A DNA stretch of 55,332 nt from Bacteroidales bacterium (lineage in GTDB: Bacteria; Bacteroidota; Bacteroidia; Bacteroidales; VadinHA17). Of the stretch, positions 9,520 to 18,674 are shown piece after piece (the stretch's first letter is position 1; each line of letters starts with the position of its first letter). The notes beneath the pieces were generated by a model. The model was not told the DNA's origin. It searched no databases and was given only the letters and a program-made list of their open reading frames with translations. The position numbers and the translations under genes are program-made. Location: contig WOYX01000014.1 in assembly GCA_011620595.1 (NCBI GenBank), forward strand, positions 1 through 55,332, read 5' to 3'.

Positions 9520-10653
9520 TCATGCAGTTTCAATCATTTTGAAACCAAGGTCTGAAAGGATCCGCCCTGCTGCAGGGTCAGCGTTCCTGACCGTATAGGA
9601 TCCGAATTCCCTTCTGACTCCGTAGTTATCGCGAAGATACTCGAATTTTTCCGGGTTTCCGCGGAAGAGGCTGTCATCGTCCCTGATGCGGTATGTGTGA
9701 TTGACAGCCACTCCTGCAAGGTCAACAGGGTCTGTGACAGCGGGGTGGAGCGCAAGGTCTATCACCGGTTCAGCCGGCAGTGGCAGTGAGTCGGGAGTCC
9801 ATTCGGACAGAGGAATACCAAGGGCTGCCGAGACCTCCCTCACGGAGTTGACGGTGGCATTGGCCTTACCGTCGACGGAGTAACCGGCAATATGCGGTGT
9901 GGCTATATCGGTCAGCGCTATCAGTCCTCTGTCGGCATCTGGCTCACCCTCCCAGACATCAAGGACGGCACCCCGAAGCATTTTATCCTCCAGTGCTTTC
10001 CGTAGCGCAGCGTTGTCCACCACCTCTCCGCGTGAGGTGTTGATCAGTATGCAATTCTTTCTGAGCCTTCCCAGGGTTATGCCGTTGATCAGGTGTCGCG
10101 TTCTGTCGTCTCCCTCAACTGTCAGAGGCACGTGAAGTGTCAGTATGTCCGACTCTTCCAGCAGCTGGTCCAGCGGGGAGAACGCTGCTGTTCCCTCGCG
10201 TCTCTCCCGGGGAGGGTCATTTAGCAGCACCCTCATGCCCAGGGCCCTGGCAGCGGCGACCACCTTTGAACCAACGTGGCCAACGCCCACGACCCCCAGT
10301 GTCATGGAACGGAGGTCAGGCGAGTGCCTGGATGCCAGAAACAGGAGTGCCGCCGTCACATACTGCATCACCGAGCCCGAGTTGCATCCCGGCGCATTGA
10401 CCCATTTTATTCCTGCCTGATCGAGCCAGACCGTGTCGAGGTGATCAAAGCCTATAGTGGCCGAGGCAATGATCCTGACCCTGCTTTTCTCCAGCAGCCG
10501 GCTGTCGCACCTGGTGCGCGTGCGTACGATGAGCGCATCGGCATCGGCAACCATCGCTTCATCAATGGACCTGCCGGGAGAGTAGACAACATCTGCCCAG
10601 GGCTCAAATACCCCCCTGGTGAAGGGTATCTTTTCGTCGATAACGATCTTCAT
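9520..10653 (-). CDS. pdxB: Erythronate-4-phosphate dehydrogenase
   Basis: A 377-residue member of the D-2-hydroxyacid dehydrogenase family. PdxB oxidises 4-phosphoerythronate in DXP-independent-type vitamin B6 synthesis. The start is placed at the ATG giving MKIVIDEKIPFTRG, the conserved PdxB N-terminus; the frame stays open for 55 codons upstream, but that stretch lies inside the 3' end of the preceding gene. Visible are GVVGVGHVGSKV (NAD site), INTSRGEVVDNAALRKAL, the catalytic-His region TPHIAGYS, and a C-terminal ~90-residue extension typical of PdxB dimerisation. Only 4 bp separate it from the LarA-like gene. Confidence 0.93.
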   Translation of the reverse strand: MKIVIDEKIPFTRGVFEPWADVVYSPGRSIDEAMVADADALIVRTRTRCDSRLLEKSRVRIIASATIGFDHLDTVWLDQAGIKWVNAPGCNSGSVMQYVTAALLFLASRHSPDLRSMTLGVVGVGHVGSKVVAAARALGMRVLLNDPPRERREGTAAFSPLDQLLEESDILTLHVPLTVEGDDRTRHLINGITLGRLRKNCILINTSRGEVVDNAALRKALEDKMLRGAVLDVWEGEPDADRGLIALTDIATPHIAGYSVDGKANATVNSVREVSAALGIPLSEWTPDSLPLPAEPVIDLALHPAVTDPVDLAGVAVNHTYRIRDDDSLFRGNPEKFEYLRDNYGVRREFGSYTVRNADPAAGRILSDLGFKMIETA

Positions 10654-10657
10654 GGTC

Positions 10658-11920
10658 TTACTCAACCGTTTTCCAGAGACCGGTGGCCGGGTTGGAGATG
10701 AAATAAAACTCTTCGCCGTCGGCAGCAGCATGTAACCCGGTTTGCAGGCCGAGAGGATTATACCTGTTAATGAGCGCCTTGACCTCTCCGTAGCTGTAAC
10801 CGACTGACTCTGTCTCATCGCGGGTCAGATGGCCCGGAGCATAAGTCACCCTGAACCTGTTCTCCGTTGAACCGTGGATCAGATGTGCGGCAGCACTCAG
10901 GTTCTCATTCAGGTCATCGTTCTCCTCAACGAGAGTAAGTATCTCCGGTGTAGTGCGGTAACCGTATCTCCTGATTAGCCTGTCGATAGCCGGGTCTTCT
11001 CCGAACGTCTTCACTCCCGGTGCCAGCACCAGAAGCTCACCGTTGTCGGCAATGGCCATGCGGGTACGGTAGATGCTCTTGTTGCCGAGCCATGTACTTT
11101 TGTACTCCTCGGGGTCAAGCCATACAACCACTTTGCGGAGTCTCCCGGGCAGGGTCGTGAAATTGACCATTGCCGAGAGGGTTGCAGCCTGCCTGAAGCA
11201 TTCAATATCATCACCCACGTAGAGCCCTCTTATCTTCAGTGATCCTTCCTGATCCGGGGAGACCACTGTCAGTACATACAGAAGGGGAAGTATATTGGCA
11301 GCCATAGCGGAAGCCTCATTCAGTACAGCTCTGACGGGGTTGTCAACCGTCCCGAGGATATTCTCGATGCCGTGGACGGCACCGATGAAGTGACTCTTGT
11401 TAATGGCTTCGCTGCCTCCGCAGCCCACGAAGATGTTTTTATTGTAATTGGCCATGCCGGTCACCTCGTGCGGCACCACCTGTCCGACAGAAATGATCAG
11501 GTCATGGCCTCCTGCTGTCAGAAGCCTGTTGACCTGCACAGGGTAGTCAAAGTCAAGCTTGCCGCCCGTCACTTCCGAAATGAATGAGGAGGGTATCCTT
11601 CCCAGTTCGTCTATGTCAGTTCGCCACCGGTGTTCCCTGAAGAGAGACAGGGGGACGGTTCCGAACATCTTCGTCAGCTCCTTCTTCTCCATCGGCATAT
11701 GGGTGCCGAGGGCAGGAAGGATGTCCTTTACCTTCTTGCCCAGCTGTTCCCAGAGCAGTTCGGTGATCATTCCGGCGCCTGAGTGCATGCGGGTAATGTC
11801 AGGAGGAATTATCAAAACCCTCTTTTTTGTCATGAAGGCTGAGAGTGCATTTTTCAGGGCCTCCCTGACGTCATCTTTTGTCAGCTCCCTTTCGGGACCT
11901 GCTGCTGCGTAGTATATCAT
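10658..11920 (-). CDS. LarA-family (DUF2088) nickel-pincer racemase-like protein
   Basis: About 420 residues related to lactate racemase LarA, whose nickel-pincer nucleotide cofactor catalyses hydride-transfer racemisation of 2-hydroxyacids. Visible family signatures are PPDITRMHSGAG (substrate region), the GTHMPM histidine, and VVPHEVTGMANYNK followed by VGCGGSEAINKSHF, which supply the His/Lys/His set used to hold the cofactor in LarA. The ATG at 11920 is preferred because it forms an ATGA overlap with the stop of the upstream HAD gene; another start seven codons earlier is possible. Cofactor genes larB/C/E are not in the window. The position within a sugar-acid gene cluster suggests a substrate other than lactate; that is inference. 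Confidence 0.82.
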   Translation of the reverse strand: MIYYAAAGPERELTKDDVREALKNALSAFMTKKRVLIIPPDITRMHSGAGMITELLWEQLGKKVKDILPALGTHMPMEKKELTKMFGTVPLSLFREHRWRTDIDELGRIPSSFISEVTGGKLDFDYPVQVNRLLTAGGHDLIISVGQVVPHEVTGMANYNKNIFVGCGGSEAINKSHFIGAVHGIENILGTVDNPVRAVLNEASAMAANILPLLYVLTVVSPDQEGSLKIRGLYVGDDIECFRQAATLSAMVNFTTLPGRLRKVVVWLDPEEYKSTWLGNKSIYRTRMAIADNGELLVLAPGVKTFGEDPAIDRLIRRYGYRTTPEILTLVEENDDLNENLSAAAHLIHGSTENRFRVTYAPGHLTRDETESVGYSYGEVKALINRYNPLGLQTGLHAAADGEEFYFISNPATGLWKTVE

Positions 11921-12804
11921 AATATTTGCATTTTTTGCCATGGGGGTGTTTCCGGGAGTGATTTCCGGAACTCCCTTATCAGCTTCTCCTCGTAATCGCC
12001 CCGGTAGGTACCCTCAATGAATTTACCGAGGGCCTCATCATGAAACAGTTTCCAGGATCGGTTCTCCTGTCCGGGTATCACGGGAAAGAAGAGGGCGCCG
12101 TTACCAAGGGCTGCCTTATGATCACCGGGGGCATCGCCTATCATAAGTATCCTTTGAGGAGGATATTTACCTCCCGCGGCCATGGTGATGTGTTCGGTCT
12201 TGGTGCCGAGCTCCTGTCCTGCGATGGCCTTTACATACCTGTCGATGGAGTGTTCTCTCCACTCTCTGGTCAGTGCCTCCAGTGGTGTCTGTGACACCAC
12301 CACAGCATCTGCCACGGTACTCAGTTTCTCTATTGATCTGCGGGCATATGGAAAGGGAGGGATATTGCGCAGCCAGGCCGAGATATCCTCGTTGAGGGCC
12401 AGGGTCCATGCCAGGACCTGTTTCAGGGCCGGGTGAGGGTTCTTTTTTACATATTCCGCGAAGGCGGGGTTGCCAAGCCTGGTCTCGCCGGCTATCCACT
12501 CCTTCAGCGGTTCCATATCTGGCAACGGGATGCCCATCTCTCTGATCTCCGGTCTCACAGCCAGCAGCTCCATCACCTTCACCAGCGCGGGAAAACGGTT
12601 GATGCCCCGGGTGACGGAATAGAGATTGACGAACTCCCATGTCTGGCGCACATACTTTGCTATGGAGAAGAGCCCGAAGTATTTGACCACATTGGGGATG
12701 AAGAACTCCTTGTGCTTGACCTCCATGGTGTCAAAGACACATCCGTCGGAGTCGATGCCGATAAAAAATTCCTTCTCCGGTGTTATTTTTTCAAGGATGT
12801 TCAT
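11917..12804 (-). CDS. HAD-like hydrolase of unknown substrate
   Basis: A 295-residue protein with all HAD motifs: DSDGCVFD (nucleophile Asp plus acid/base Asp) near residue 20, VVSQTP (motif II), a Lys in GTKTEH (motif III) and MIGDAPGDHKAAL (motif IV). The cap between motifs I and II is about 140 residues and largely helical, larger than in simple phosphatases. The ATG at 12804 gives MNILEKITPEKEF; a TTG two codons upstream is less likely. It is translationally coupled to the LarA-like gene through a 4-bp overlap, so the two probably act on related metabolites. The substrate is not recognisable. Confidence 0.8.
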   Translation of the reverse strand: MNILEKITPEKEFFIGIDSDGCVFDTMEVKHKEFFIPNVVKYFGLFSIAKYVRQTWEFVNLYSVTRGINRFPALVKVMELLAVRPEIREMGIPLPDMEPLKEWIAGETRLGNPAFAEYVKKNPHPALKQVLAWTLALNEDISAWLRNIPPFPYARRSIEKLSTVADAVVVSQTPLEALTREWREHSIDRYVKAIAGQELGTKTEHITMAAGGKYPPQRILMIGDAPGDHKAALGNGALFFPVIPGQENRSWKLFHDEALGKFIEGTYRGDYEEKLIREFRKSLPETPPWQKMQIL

Positions 12805-12913
12805 TCTCAAAACATAAGCCAGTCTGATCCTGCGTGTATTCTCATGCCCCGTGAAAGGGTTAGTGACCCGGGGATTCCATCATAAATAATGTCTTCAGGG
12901 CCATTTTGTTCAA

Positions 12914-13759
12914 TTAAACCCCACTGTAGGCACTGAATCCTCCGTCGACAGGTATGACCACGCCGGTGACGAACGATGAGGTCTCCGAGAGCAGGTAGAG
13001 CATGGTTCCCACCAGCTCTTCGGGCTCCGCGTAGCGACCCATGGGGGTGGCATTGATGATCTTCCTCCCGCGGGGTGTCATCTCGCCCGTCTGCTCGTCG
13101 GTAAGCAGAAAGCGGTTCTGGTTTGTCAGCAGGAAGCCGGGCGCAATGGCGTTGACCCTTACGCCTGCCGGAGCGAAGTGCACTGCCAGCCACTGGGTGA
13201 AGTTGTTGATGGCAGCCTTGGCGGCCGAGTAGGCGGGTATCTTTGTCAGAGGCCGGTAGGCGTTCATGGAGGATATGTTCAGGATCACCCCGGTGCCTTT
13301 TCTGACCATATCCTCGCTGAGGATCATGGAGGGGAGCACCGTGCCCTTGAAGTTCAGGTCGAAGACACCGTCAAATCCTTCAATATCAAGGTCAAAGAAG
13401 CTTCCTCCAAGGTCCTTGTCGTCACGGGTTATGAACTCCCTGGCGGTTGTAGCCGAGGCTTTGTTACCTCCGGCGCAGTTAATGAGTATGTCGAGTGAGC
13501 CGAAAGCTGACCTTATCTCCTCGCGTGCCCTGAGCAGCGACTCCCTGTCGGTGACGCTGGCGCCTATGGCTACTGCCACGCTGCAGTCGGGTCTTTTGAC
13601 CATCTCAGCGGCTGTGACAGCACCTCTTGCAGGGTTGATGTCAAGTATTATTACCGTCACCCCGGCACTGCAGAGCCCTTTCACCAGTGTCTGTCCTATC
13701 ACACCGCTGCCACCGGTGACGGCGGCTACCTTTCCTCTCAGATCGCTGAAATCATTCAT
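12914..13759 (-). CDS. SDR oxidoreductase, probable D-mannonate (fructuronate) reductase
   Basis: A 281-residue short-chain dehydrogenase with TGGSGVIGQTL (NAD(P)-binding), CAGGN, and the catalytic Ser/Tyr/Lys in NISSMNAYRPLTKIPAYSAAK. It closely follows the SDR-type reductases that replace UxuB in Bacteroidota uronate operons, here turning fructuronate into mannonate. The start at 13759 (MNDFSDLRGKVAAVTGG) is chosen because the longer open frame runs back into the transporter gene. Only 13 bp separate it from the hexuronate transporter upstream. The C-terminus (GVVIPVDGGFSAYSGV) is complete, so this gene looks intact, unlike several neighbours. Confidence 0.85.
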   Translation of the reverse strand: MNDFSDLRGKVAAVTGGSGVIGQTLVKGLCSAGVTVIILDINPARGAVTAAEMVKRPDCSVAVAIGASVTDRESLLRAREEIRSAFGSLDILINCAGGNKASATTAREFITRDDKDLGGSFFDLDIEGFDGVFDLNFKGTVLPSMILSEDMVRKGTGVILNISSMNAYRPLTKIPAYSAAKAAINNFTQWLAVHFAPAGVRVNAIAPGFLLTNQNRFLLTDEQTGEMTPRGRKIINATPMGRYAEPEELVGTMLYLLSETSSFVTGVVIPVDGGFSAYSGV

Positions 13760-13772
13760 ATTCAGTACGTTT

Positions 13773-15305
13773 CTATTCAACTTCAATTGGTTTATAAACA
13801 GGCACAAGCAGTTTCATCACAATCCATCCGATCAGGTAAGCAAAAGCACAGATGCAGAATATAATAAAATAGCCTGCACTTATTCCTTCAAACCCTAATA
13901 ACTTCATGGGTTCAGTGATATACTGAGCGCCGCCTGCCAGCAGCTCCTTTGTCATCACACTTACCGTACCGTCAGCCAGGGTTGTACTTCCTGATGAGAA
14001 GTCAAACAGCACTCCGGAGCCCTTATTGATAAGAAATGCACCGAAGCCGCCGGCCATGCCACCTATGCCTGTTATGGTTGCGATGGCTGATTTCGGGAAC
14101 ATATCGCCGATGGTGGAGAAAAGGTTGGCTGACCATGCCTGGTGAGCGGCACCCGCTATACCAATGATAATTACCGGGAACCAGTAGGAGAGATGTCCCA
14201 TCGGTTGTGCAAGCAGTGCCAGAAGAGGGAAGAAGGCAAAGATCAGCATCGCGCGCATACGTCCGGCATACGGATTCATACCCAGTTTGTCAACAAAGTA
14301 CCTTGGGAGCCAGCCGCCGATGATCGACAGCATGACGATTGCATATAGAACGAATATGAGCAGTTTGGCCATTGAGGTGTCAGAGGTAAGTCCATATACA
14401 TCACTGAGATATGCCGGTGTCCAGAAGAGATAGAACCACCATACGCCGTCAGTCATGAACTTCCCGAATGCGAATGCCCAGGTCTGGCGGTATTTGAAGC
14501 ACTGGAGGAATGGCATCTTCTTTTCCTTCTTTTCCACATTGTTGTTGGCAATTGTCTCCGCGATTGTGTCCTGGTTGATATAATCCAGTTCGGCCTTATT
14601 CACGTGAGGATGAACATGTGGTTTCTTATACATGAAGACCCAGAATCCCATCCATATGAAACCTATGGCACCAATAGCCAGAAATGCCATCTCCCAACCC
14701 CATTTTACGGCAATCACGGGGATGGTAATGGGGGCCACGAGGGCTCCCACCTGTGCTCCGGAGTTGAAGATGCTGGTTGAGAAAGCCCTGTCTTTTTTCG
14801 GAAAAAACTCAGCGGTAGTCTTTATGGCGGCCGGGAAGTTGCCTGCCTCACCCAGGGCCAGCACGAACCGTGCGAAGATGAAGAGCGTCACGCTGACGCT
14901 GGTAACCAGGCCGATGTCATCCACGGTGCCTATTATCTCACGGGCCTCATTGAAACCCACCAGCCATCTTCCGGCGGTGATCCCTGAGGTGGCTATGCCG
15001 CAGAAAGCATGGAGCACAGCTCCAACCGACCAGACGCCTATTGCCCAGAGGAATCCCTTCTTCGTGTCTATCCAGTCGATAAACCTGCCTGCCACCAGGA
15101 GGCATACGGCATAGAAGATCGAGAAGAGGCCTGTGATTGTGCCGTAATCATTGTTTGTCCAGTGAAACTCGGGTGCAATGAAGTCCTTCCATGTGAGTGA
15201 CAGTACCTGCCGGTCCATGTAGTTGATGGCAACGGAGAAAAACAACAATCCGGTGATAACCCACCTGTAGTTTGTCATTTTCGCCTCAGTGGTTTGTGAA
15301 GACAT
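13773..15305 (-). CDS. MFS hexuronate transporter (ExuT-like)
   Basis: A 510-residue inner-membrane major facilitator with 12 predicted hydrophobic segments. The opening TNYRWVITGLLFFSVAINYMDRQVLS and the RFVLALGEAGNFPAAIKTTAEFFPKKDRAFSTSIFN region (split here by TM segments) are hallmarks of the anion:cation symporter group that includes ExuT. A cytoplasmic loop of charged residues (NNVEKKEKKMP) separates the two halves, and about 35 extra residues lie between TM3 and TM4. Context with UxaC and an SDR mannonate reductase supports galacturonate or glucuronate uptake. Confidence 0.88.
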   Translation of the reverse strand: MSSQTTEAKMTNYRWVITGLLFFSVAINYMDRQVLSLTWKDFIAPEFHWTNNDYGTITGLFSIFYAVCLLVAGRFIDWIDTKKGFLWAIGVWSVGAVLHAFCGIATSGITAGRWLVGFNEAREIIGTVDDIGLVTSVSVTLFIFARFVLALGEAGNFPAAIKTTAEFFPKKDRAFSTSIFNSGAQVGALVAPITIPVIAVKWGWEMAFLAIGAIGFIWMGFWVFMYKKPHVHPHVNKAELDYINQDTIAETIANNNVEKKEKKMPFLQCFKYRQTWAFAFGKFMTDGVWWFYLFWTPAYLSDVYGLTSDTSMAKLLIFVLYAIVMLSIIGGWLPRYFVDKLGMNPYAGRMRAMLIFAFFPLLALLAQPMGHLSYWFPVIIIGIAGAAHQAWSANLFSTIGDMFPKSAIATITGIGGMAGGFGAFLINKGSGVLFDFSSGSTTLADGTVSVMTKELLAGGAQYITEPMKLLGFEGISAGYFIIFCICAFAYLIGWIVMKLLVPVYKPIEVE

Positions 15306-15360
15306 GGTTTTGCTTTGATGTGTAGTTATTTGTTATTGAACCCCTCGCTGACAGTCTTCT

Positions 15361-15603
15361 TCAGGAACGCAGGTTTCCGATTAGTTCAAGTGTCTCCCTG
15401 ACTTTCGCTGTGATCTCATGCCATGCCGCCGCTTTCACATGGCTGTCGGTTATCAGCTCTGATCCCATCCCCACGCATGTCACGCCGGCATAGCATGCAG
15501 AGATGACCTCCCTGCATTTTTCCGGATCGCTGTGGTAAAAGAGGGGCACAAGCCCTGTCTCCTCCATTGCGAGCACTGTCTGAATAAGAGTGAACCTGGC
15601 CAT
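15361..15603 (-). pseudogene. eda: KDPG aldolase (eda) with large internal deletion
   Basis: An 80-codon intact frame that joins the N-terminus of a KDPG/KHG aldolase (MARFTLIQTVLAMEETGLVP, then LFYHSDPEKC) directly to its C-terminus (AGVTCVGMGSELI). From knowledge of the family, the intact protein is about 215-225 residues, so roughly 140 are missing, including the barrel strands carrying the Schiff-base Lys and the substrate-binding Arg. The junction falls between SACY and AGVTC and is in frame. The product cannot be an active aldolase. It lies 23 bp from uxaC in the expected operon position, so this is the native gene with its middle lost, or an assembly collapse. Confidence 0.85.
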
Positions 15604-15626
15604 AGGTTATTTTTCGATTGATGATT

Positions 15627-17033
15627 TCAGAAACCGAAAAAGTCTCTTGCGTTGTAGTATGAAATGTTTTCAACCATTTTCCCTATTGTATCAAGCTCTG
15701 ACTCGGGCAGTTTGCCTTTGATGACATCTTCTCCGAGCATGTTGCAGAGTATCCTGCGGAAGTACTCATGGCGTGGATAGGAGATAAAACTGCGCGAGTC
15801 GGTGAGCATGCCGACGAACCTGCTGAGCAGTCCCATCAGGGAGAGGGCATTGATCTGGTTGATCATGCCGGTCTCCTGGTCAAGGAACCACCACCCGGCA
15901 CCGAACTGGATCTTTCCGGGAAAAATGCCGTCCTGGAAGTTACCGGTCATGGAGGCAATCAGTTCATTGTCGCGGGGATTGAGATTGTAGATAATCGTCT
16001 TCGTGAGTTTTCCTCCCGCATCAAGCCGGTCAAGCAGCCTGGCAAGATCTTTTGCCACGGTGAAGTCGCCCATTGAGTCATAGCCGGTATCGGGACCAAG
16101 CCTGGCAAACATGCGGCTGTTGTTGTTGCGTATGGCACCGTAGTGAAACTGCTGTGTCCATCCCTTTTCCGCATCCATAACGGCAAGTTCATAGAGCATG
16201 GCAGATTTGAACCTGGAAATCTCCGCCTGATTCAGGCGGTTACCTGAAAGGATTTTCCCGAGAATGGTGTCTATCTCACTGTCAGTATAATCATCTGCAT
16301 AGAACTGTTCAATGCCGTGGTCACTCAGGCGGCAGCCTTCGCCGGCAAAGAAGTCGTGGCGCCTGCGCAGGGCCTCCAGAAGGGTTGCGAAGTTCTTGAT
16401 GTCAGTGTCTGACACCTCCGAGAGCCTTGAAATATAGTCATTATATGTCACGGGGTCTTCGACCGCCATGGCTTTGTCAGGCCGCCACGCCGGCAGGACT
16501 TTTATCCCGAAACCGCCCTCCCTGATGGCTTTATGGTACTCGAGGGAGTCTGCCGGGTCGTCGGTTGTGCAGACGGTCTCCACGTTGAATTTCTTCATCA
16601 GTCCGCGAGCCGAATATTCCGGTTGCCGGAGGAGCTCAGAACACTCTTTCCATATCTGCGCTGCAGTCTCAGGGTTGAGTATACGGCTCACGCCGAAGAC
16701 CCTTTTCAGCTCGAGGTGTGTCCAGACATAGAGCGGATTGCGCATGGTGAATGGCACCGTCTCTGCCCAGCGGTCATACTTCTCACGGAAGGAGGTCTCC
16801 TTACCGGTAATGAATTTTTCGTCGACACCGTTTGCCCTCATAGCCCTCCATTTGTAGTGGTCGCCCTCGAGCCAGAGCTGGCCGAGGTCTTCAAACCGCC
16901 TGTCGCTGGCGATGGCTTCGGGGCTGAGATGGCAGTGATAGTCGATTATCGGCATGCCGGAAGAATGATCATGGTAGAGTGCCCTTGCCACATCATTCTG
17001 CAGAAGAAAATCTTCATTGATAAATTCTTTCAT
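15627..17033 (-). CDS. uxaC: Glucuronate/galacturonate isomerase
   Basis: A complete 468-residue uronate isomerase converting D-galacturonate to tagaturonate and D-glucuronate to fructuronate. It belongs to the amidohydrolase-fold family. Visible features include MPIIDYHCHLSPEAIASDR (the metal-binding HxH is HCH), VETVCTTDDPADSLEYH, and near the C-terminus GMLTDSRSFISYPRHEYFRR. The length is typical. It is the one step of the galacturonate route here that appears undamaged next to deleted eda and uxaE genes. Confidence 0.96.
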   Translation of the reverse strand: MKEFINEDFLLQNDVARALYHDHSSGMPIIDYHCHLSPEAIASDRRFEDLGQLWLEGDHYKWRAMRANGVDEKFITGKETSFREKYDRWAETVPFTMRNPLYVWTHLELKRVFGVSRILNPETAAQIWKECSELLRQPEYSARGLMKKFNVETVCTTDDPADSLEYHKAIREGGFGIKVLPAWRPDKAMAVEDPVTYNDYISRLSEVSDTDIKNFATLLEALRRRHDFFAGEGCRLSDHGIEQFYADDYTDSEIDTILGKILSGNRLNQAEISRFKSAMLYELAVMDAEKGWTQQFHYGAIRNNNSRMFARLGPDTGYDSMGDFTVAKDLARLLDRLDAGGKLTKTIIYNLNPRDNELIASMTGNFQDGIFPGKIQFGAGWWFLDQETGMINQINALSLMGLLSRFVGMLTDSRSFISYPRHEYFRRILCNMLGEDVIKGKLPESELDTIGKMVENISYYNARDFFGF

Positions 17034-17062
17034 GCTGTATAAAATTTACTTCATTGAAAAGA

Positions 17063-17123
17063 TGGAACCTGCATGCGATTTTTGATAAAATACTTATCTG
17101 ATCCTCTCCTCATGCCAGTCTTG
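17063..17123. repeat. Possible degenerate copy of the 62-bp palindromic repeat
   Basis: In the 190-bp spacer between uxaC and uxaE, TGGAACCTGCATG is followed about 35 bp later by CTCATGCCAGTCTTG. This is similar in arm sequence and overall length (about 61 bp) to the clear copies at 18675 and 23561, but the arms no longer pair well. The remainder of the spacer shows nothing else recognisable. Confidence 0.35.
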
Positions 17124-17223
17124 TTTCTTAATCGGATACATAGATTATATTCAGCTGCCACCTATTCAACTGAAGTTGCATTATGCCCAAAGTTTTCGGT
17201 GCCATGAATGACTGCGGCGGTAT

Positions 17224-18096
17224 CTATTCCCCGAAGAGCGGGATGACATGTCTCTCGTATATGTTTTCAGTGACGCAGCCGGCTATTACCTCGGCGTTTG
17301 CCTCCAGCGCAGCGGTATATTGCTCTCCCAGTTCGGATGCAACCTTGTAGCCCACATGTATGAGCTGGCGGAAGCTCGGGTTGTAGTCGGGGCAGCCGGG
17401 CACATGTCTCAGGGTATCTGCGTACTTGCGGCTGTCCCATGTTTCAACCTCATCGGGATCGGGAAGTTTTTCCGGATCGATGTCGATGACGGTGGCATAT
17501 GGTGCGCACAGCTCTTCCCGTCTTTCGATGGCTTTGCGGTAGATGAGTTTTGCAAGATCGAGGCCAGTGCCTCCGGAGAGGGCAAGGCCGATCACCTCCT
17601 CCAGCCAGGTGGTGCCGGCGGTCTTGAGATGTAGCCCGCAGTCATGTTTTCTTATGAGTGATCCCATGACCGGGTAGATGGAGAACTTGTCGCTGCCTGA
17701 GTGGACGCTGAGTTTCAGGTCAGCAGGCAGGCCAAACATCTTCACGGCATACCTGATGACGAGGATGTCCTCTTCAAACTCCTTGCCGAAGCGGACAGGG
17801 TCACCCTCATAATCGACCCCCTTGTTGAAGCGTCCGACGGTTGTCAGGTTAATATGGTCAGCGTCGACAAAACAGGAGCCTGTGTATCCGAGTGCCTTAA
17901 CGGCGGCATCGGCCTCGGCACGGGTATCAGAGGGCTCGGAATGCACGATATTGTGTTCCCTGTTTGACTTGTTCCATACAGGTGTAATGTGGATCCCAAG
18001 CTCGGCTGAAGCCTTCATCAGGGCCTGCAGCTGCGCTTTCCCCTGGTGTGAGAACCTGTCTCCGATCCCAAAAGAGTATTTACCGGTCTCTTTCAT
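17224..18096 (-). pseudogene. uxaE: Tagaturonate epimerase family (UxaE) with apparent internal deletion
   Basis: A 290-codon frame whose first ~85 residues (FGIGDRFSHQGKAQLQALM, VWNKSNREHNIVHSEPSD, FVDADHINLTTV) and last ~200 residues (GRFNKGVDYEGD through NVTENIYERH-like ITENIYERHVIPLFGE) both match the UxaE family. The family members I recall are about 410-430 residues. The intervening ~120-130 residues, between HINLTTV and GRFNKGVDY, are absent with the frame kept. Intact UxaE interconverts tagaturonate and fructuronate, linking UxaC to the SDR reductase. Activity is doubtful without the missing block. It cannot be excluded that a short subfamily exists. Confidence 0.7.
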
Positions 18097-18185
18097 ATTT
18101 TTCCCTGTTAATAGGTTTAAGCGATTTCGAAAAATAATAATAAAAAACTAAATCGGGGTCTGAATTCCCTAATAAGACGGCATAC

Positions 18186-18599
18186 ATGAAGAGGTTTGCC
18201 ATCCTGCTGACAATCGTAATGCAATCGGTTGCTGTTTTCAGTGAACCGAGGCATATCACGGTAGCTGCCGACGGTTCCGGTGAATTCACCTCGGTACAGG
18301 AGGCGGTCTTTTCGATCAGGGCATATATGTCAGACACCACGTACATGTACATCAAAAACGGCACTTACCGTGAAAAGATAGTTATTCCCTCGTGGGTTAC
18401 AAATCTTTACATGAAGGGGGAGAGCGCAGACAGGACGGTCATCACCTGGAATGACCACGCCAGGATACGCAACATGGGTACCTTCAGGACTTACACCGTC
18501 TGGGTTCCGGGATCCGGGTTCACCGCGGAGGATATCACCTTTGAAAACAATGCGGAGCAGCTGGGGCAGGCGGTGGCGGTGCATGATGTCTCGATGTAG
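18186..18599 (+). pseudogene. Pectin methylesterase, 5' fragment
   Basis: A 137-codon frame starting with a signal peptide (MKRFAILLTIVMQSVAVFS) and the pectinesterase N-terminus (ITVAADGSGEFTSVQEAV, then NMGTFRTYTVWV and ITFENNA). Family homology stops at GQAVAVH; the remaining codons (DVSM, stop) come from antisense GH105 sequence. Intact family members are about 310-330 residues with catalytic Asp/Asp/Arg further downstream, so this product is inactive. It is divergent from uxaE, and the 89-bp gap could hold the shared promoter. Loss of its 3' two-thirds fits the general damage in this locus. Confidence 0.85.
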
Positions 18600-18674
18600 T
18601 TGCCGGGGTCACCCGGCCGGTTGGGCACCTGGTACCATCCTCCGGTCTCCGGGTCCTGTATCTCCGCCAGCCTG
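18575..18674 (-). pseudogene. GH105/GH88 unsaturated glucuronyl hydrolase, ~33-codon internal fragment
   Basis: Reading the minus strand from 18674 gives HRLAEIQDPETGGWYQVP, then NRPGDPGNYIETSCTA, the characteristic block of GH105/GH88 hydrolases, which remove the unsaturated uronate from pectin oligosaccharides. It has neither start nor end: its 5' side stops exactly at the 62-bp palindrome, and its 3' side runs into antisense pectin esterase sequence. About 10 bp (18575-18584) fit both genes, suggesting a microhomology junction. Confidence 0.75.
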
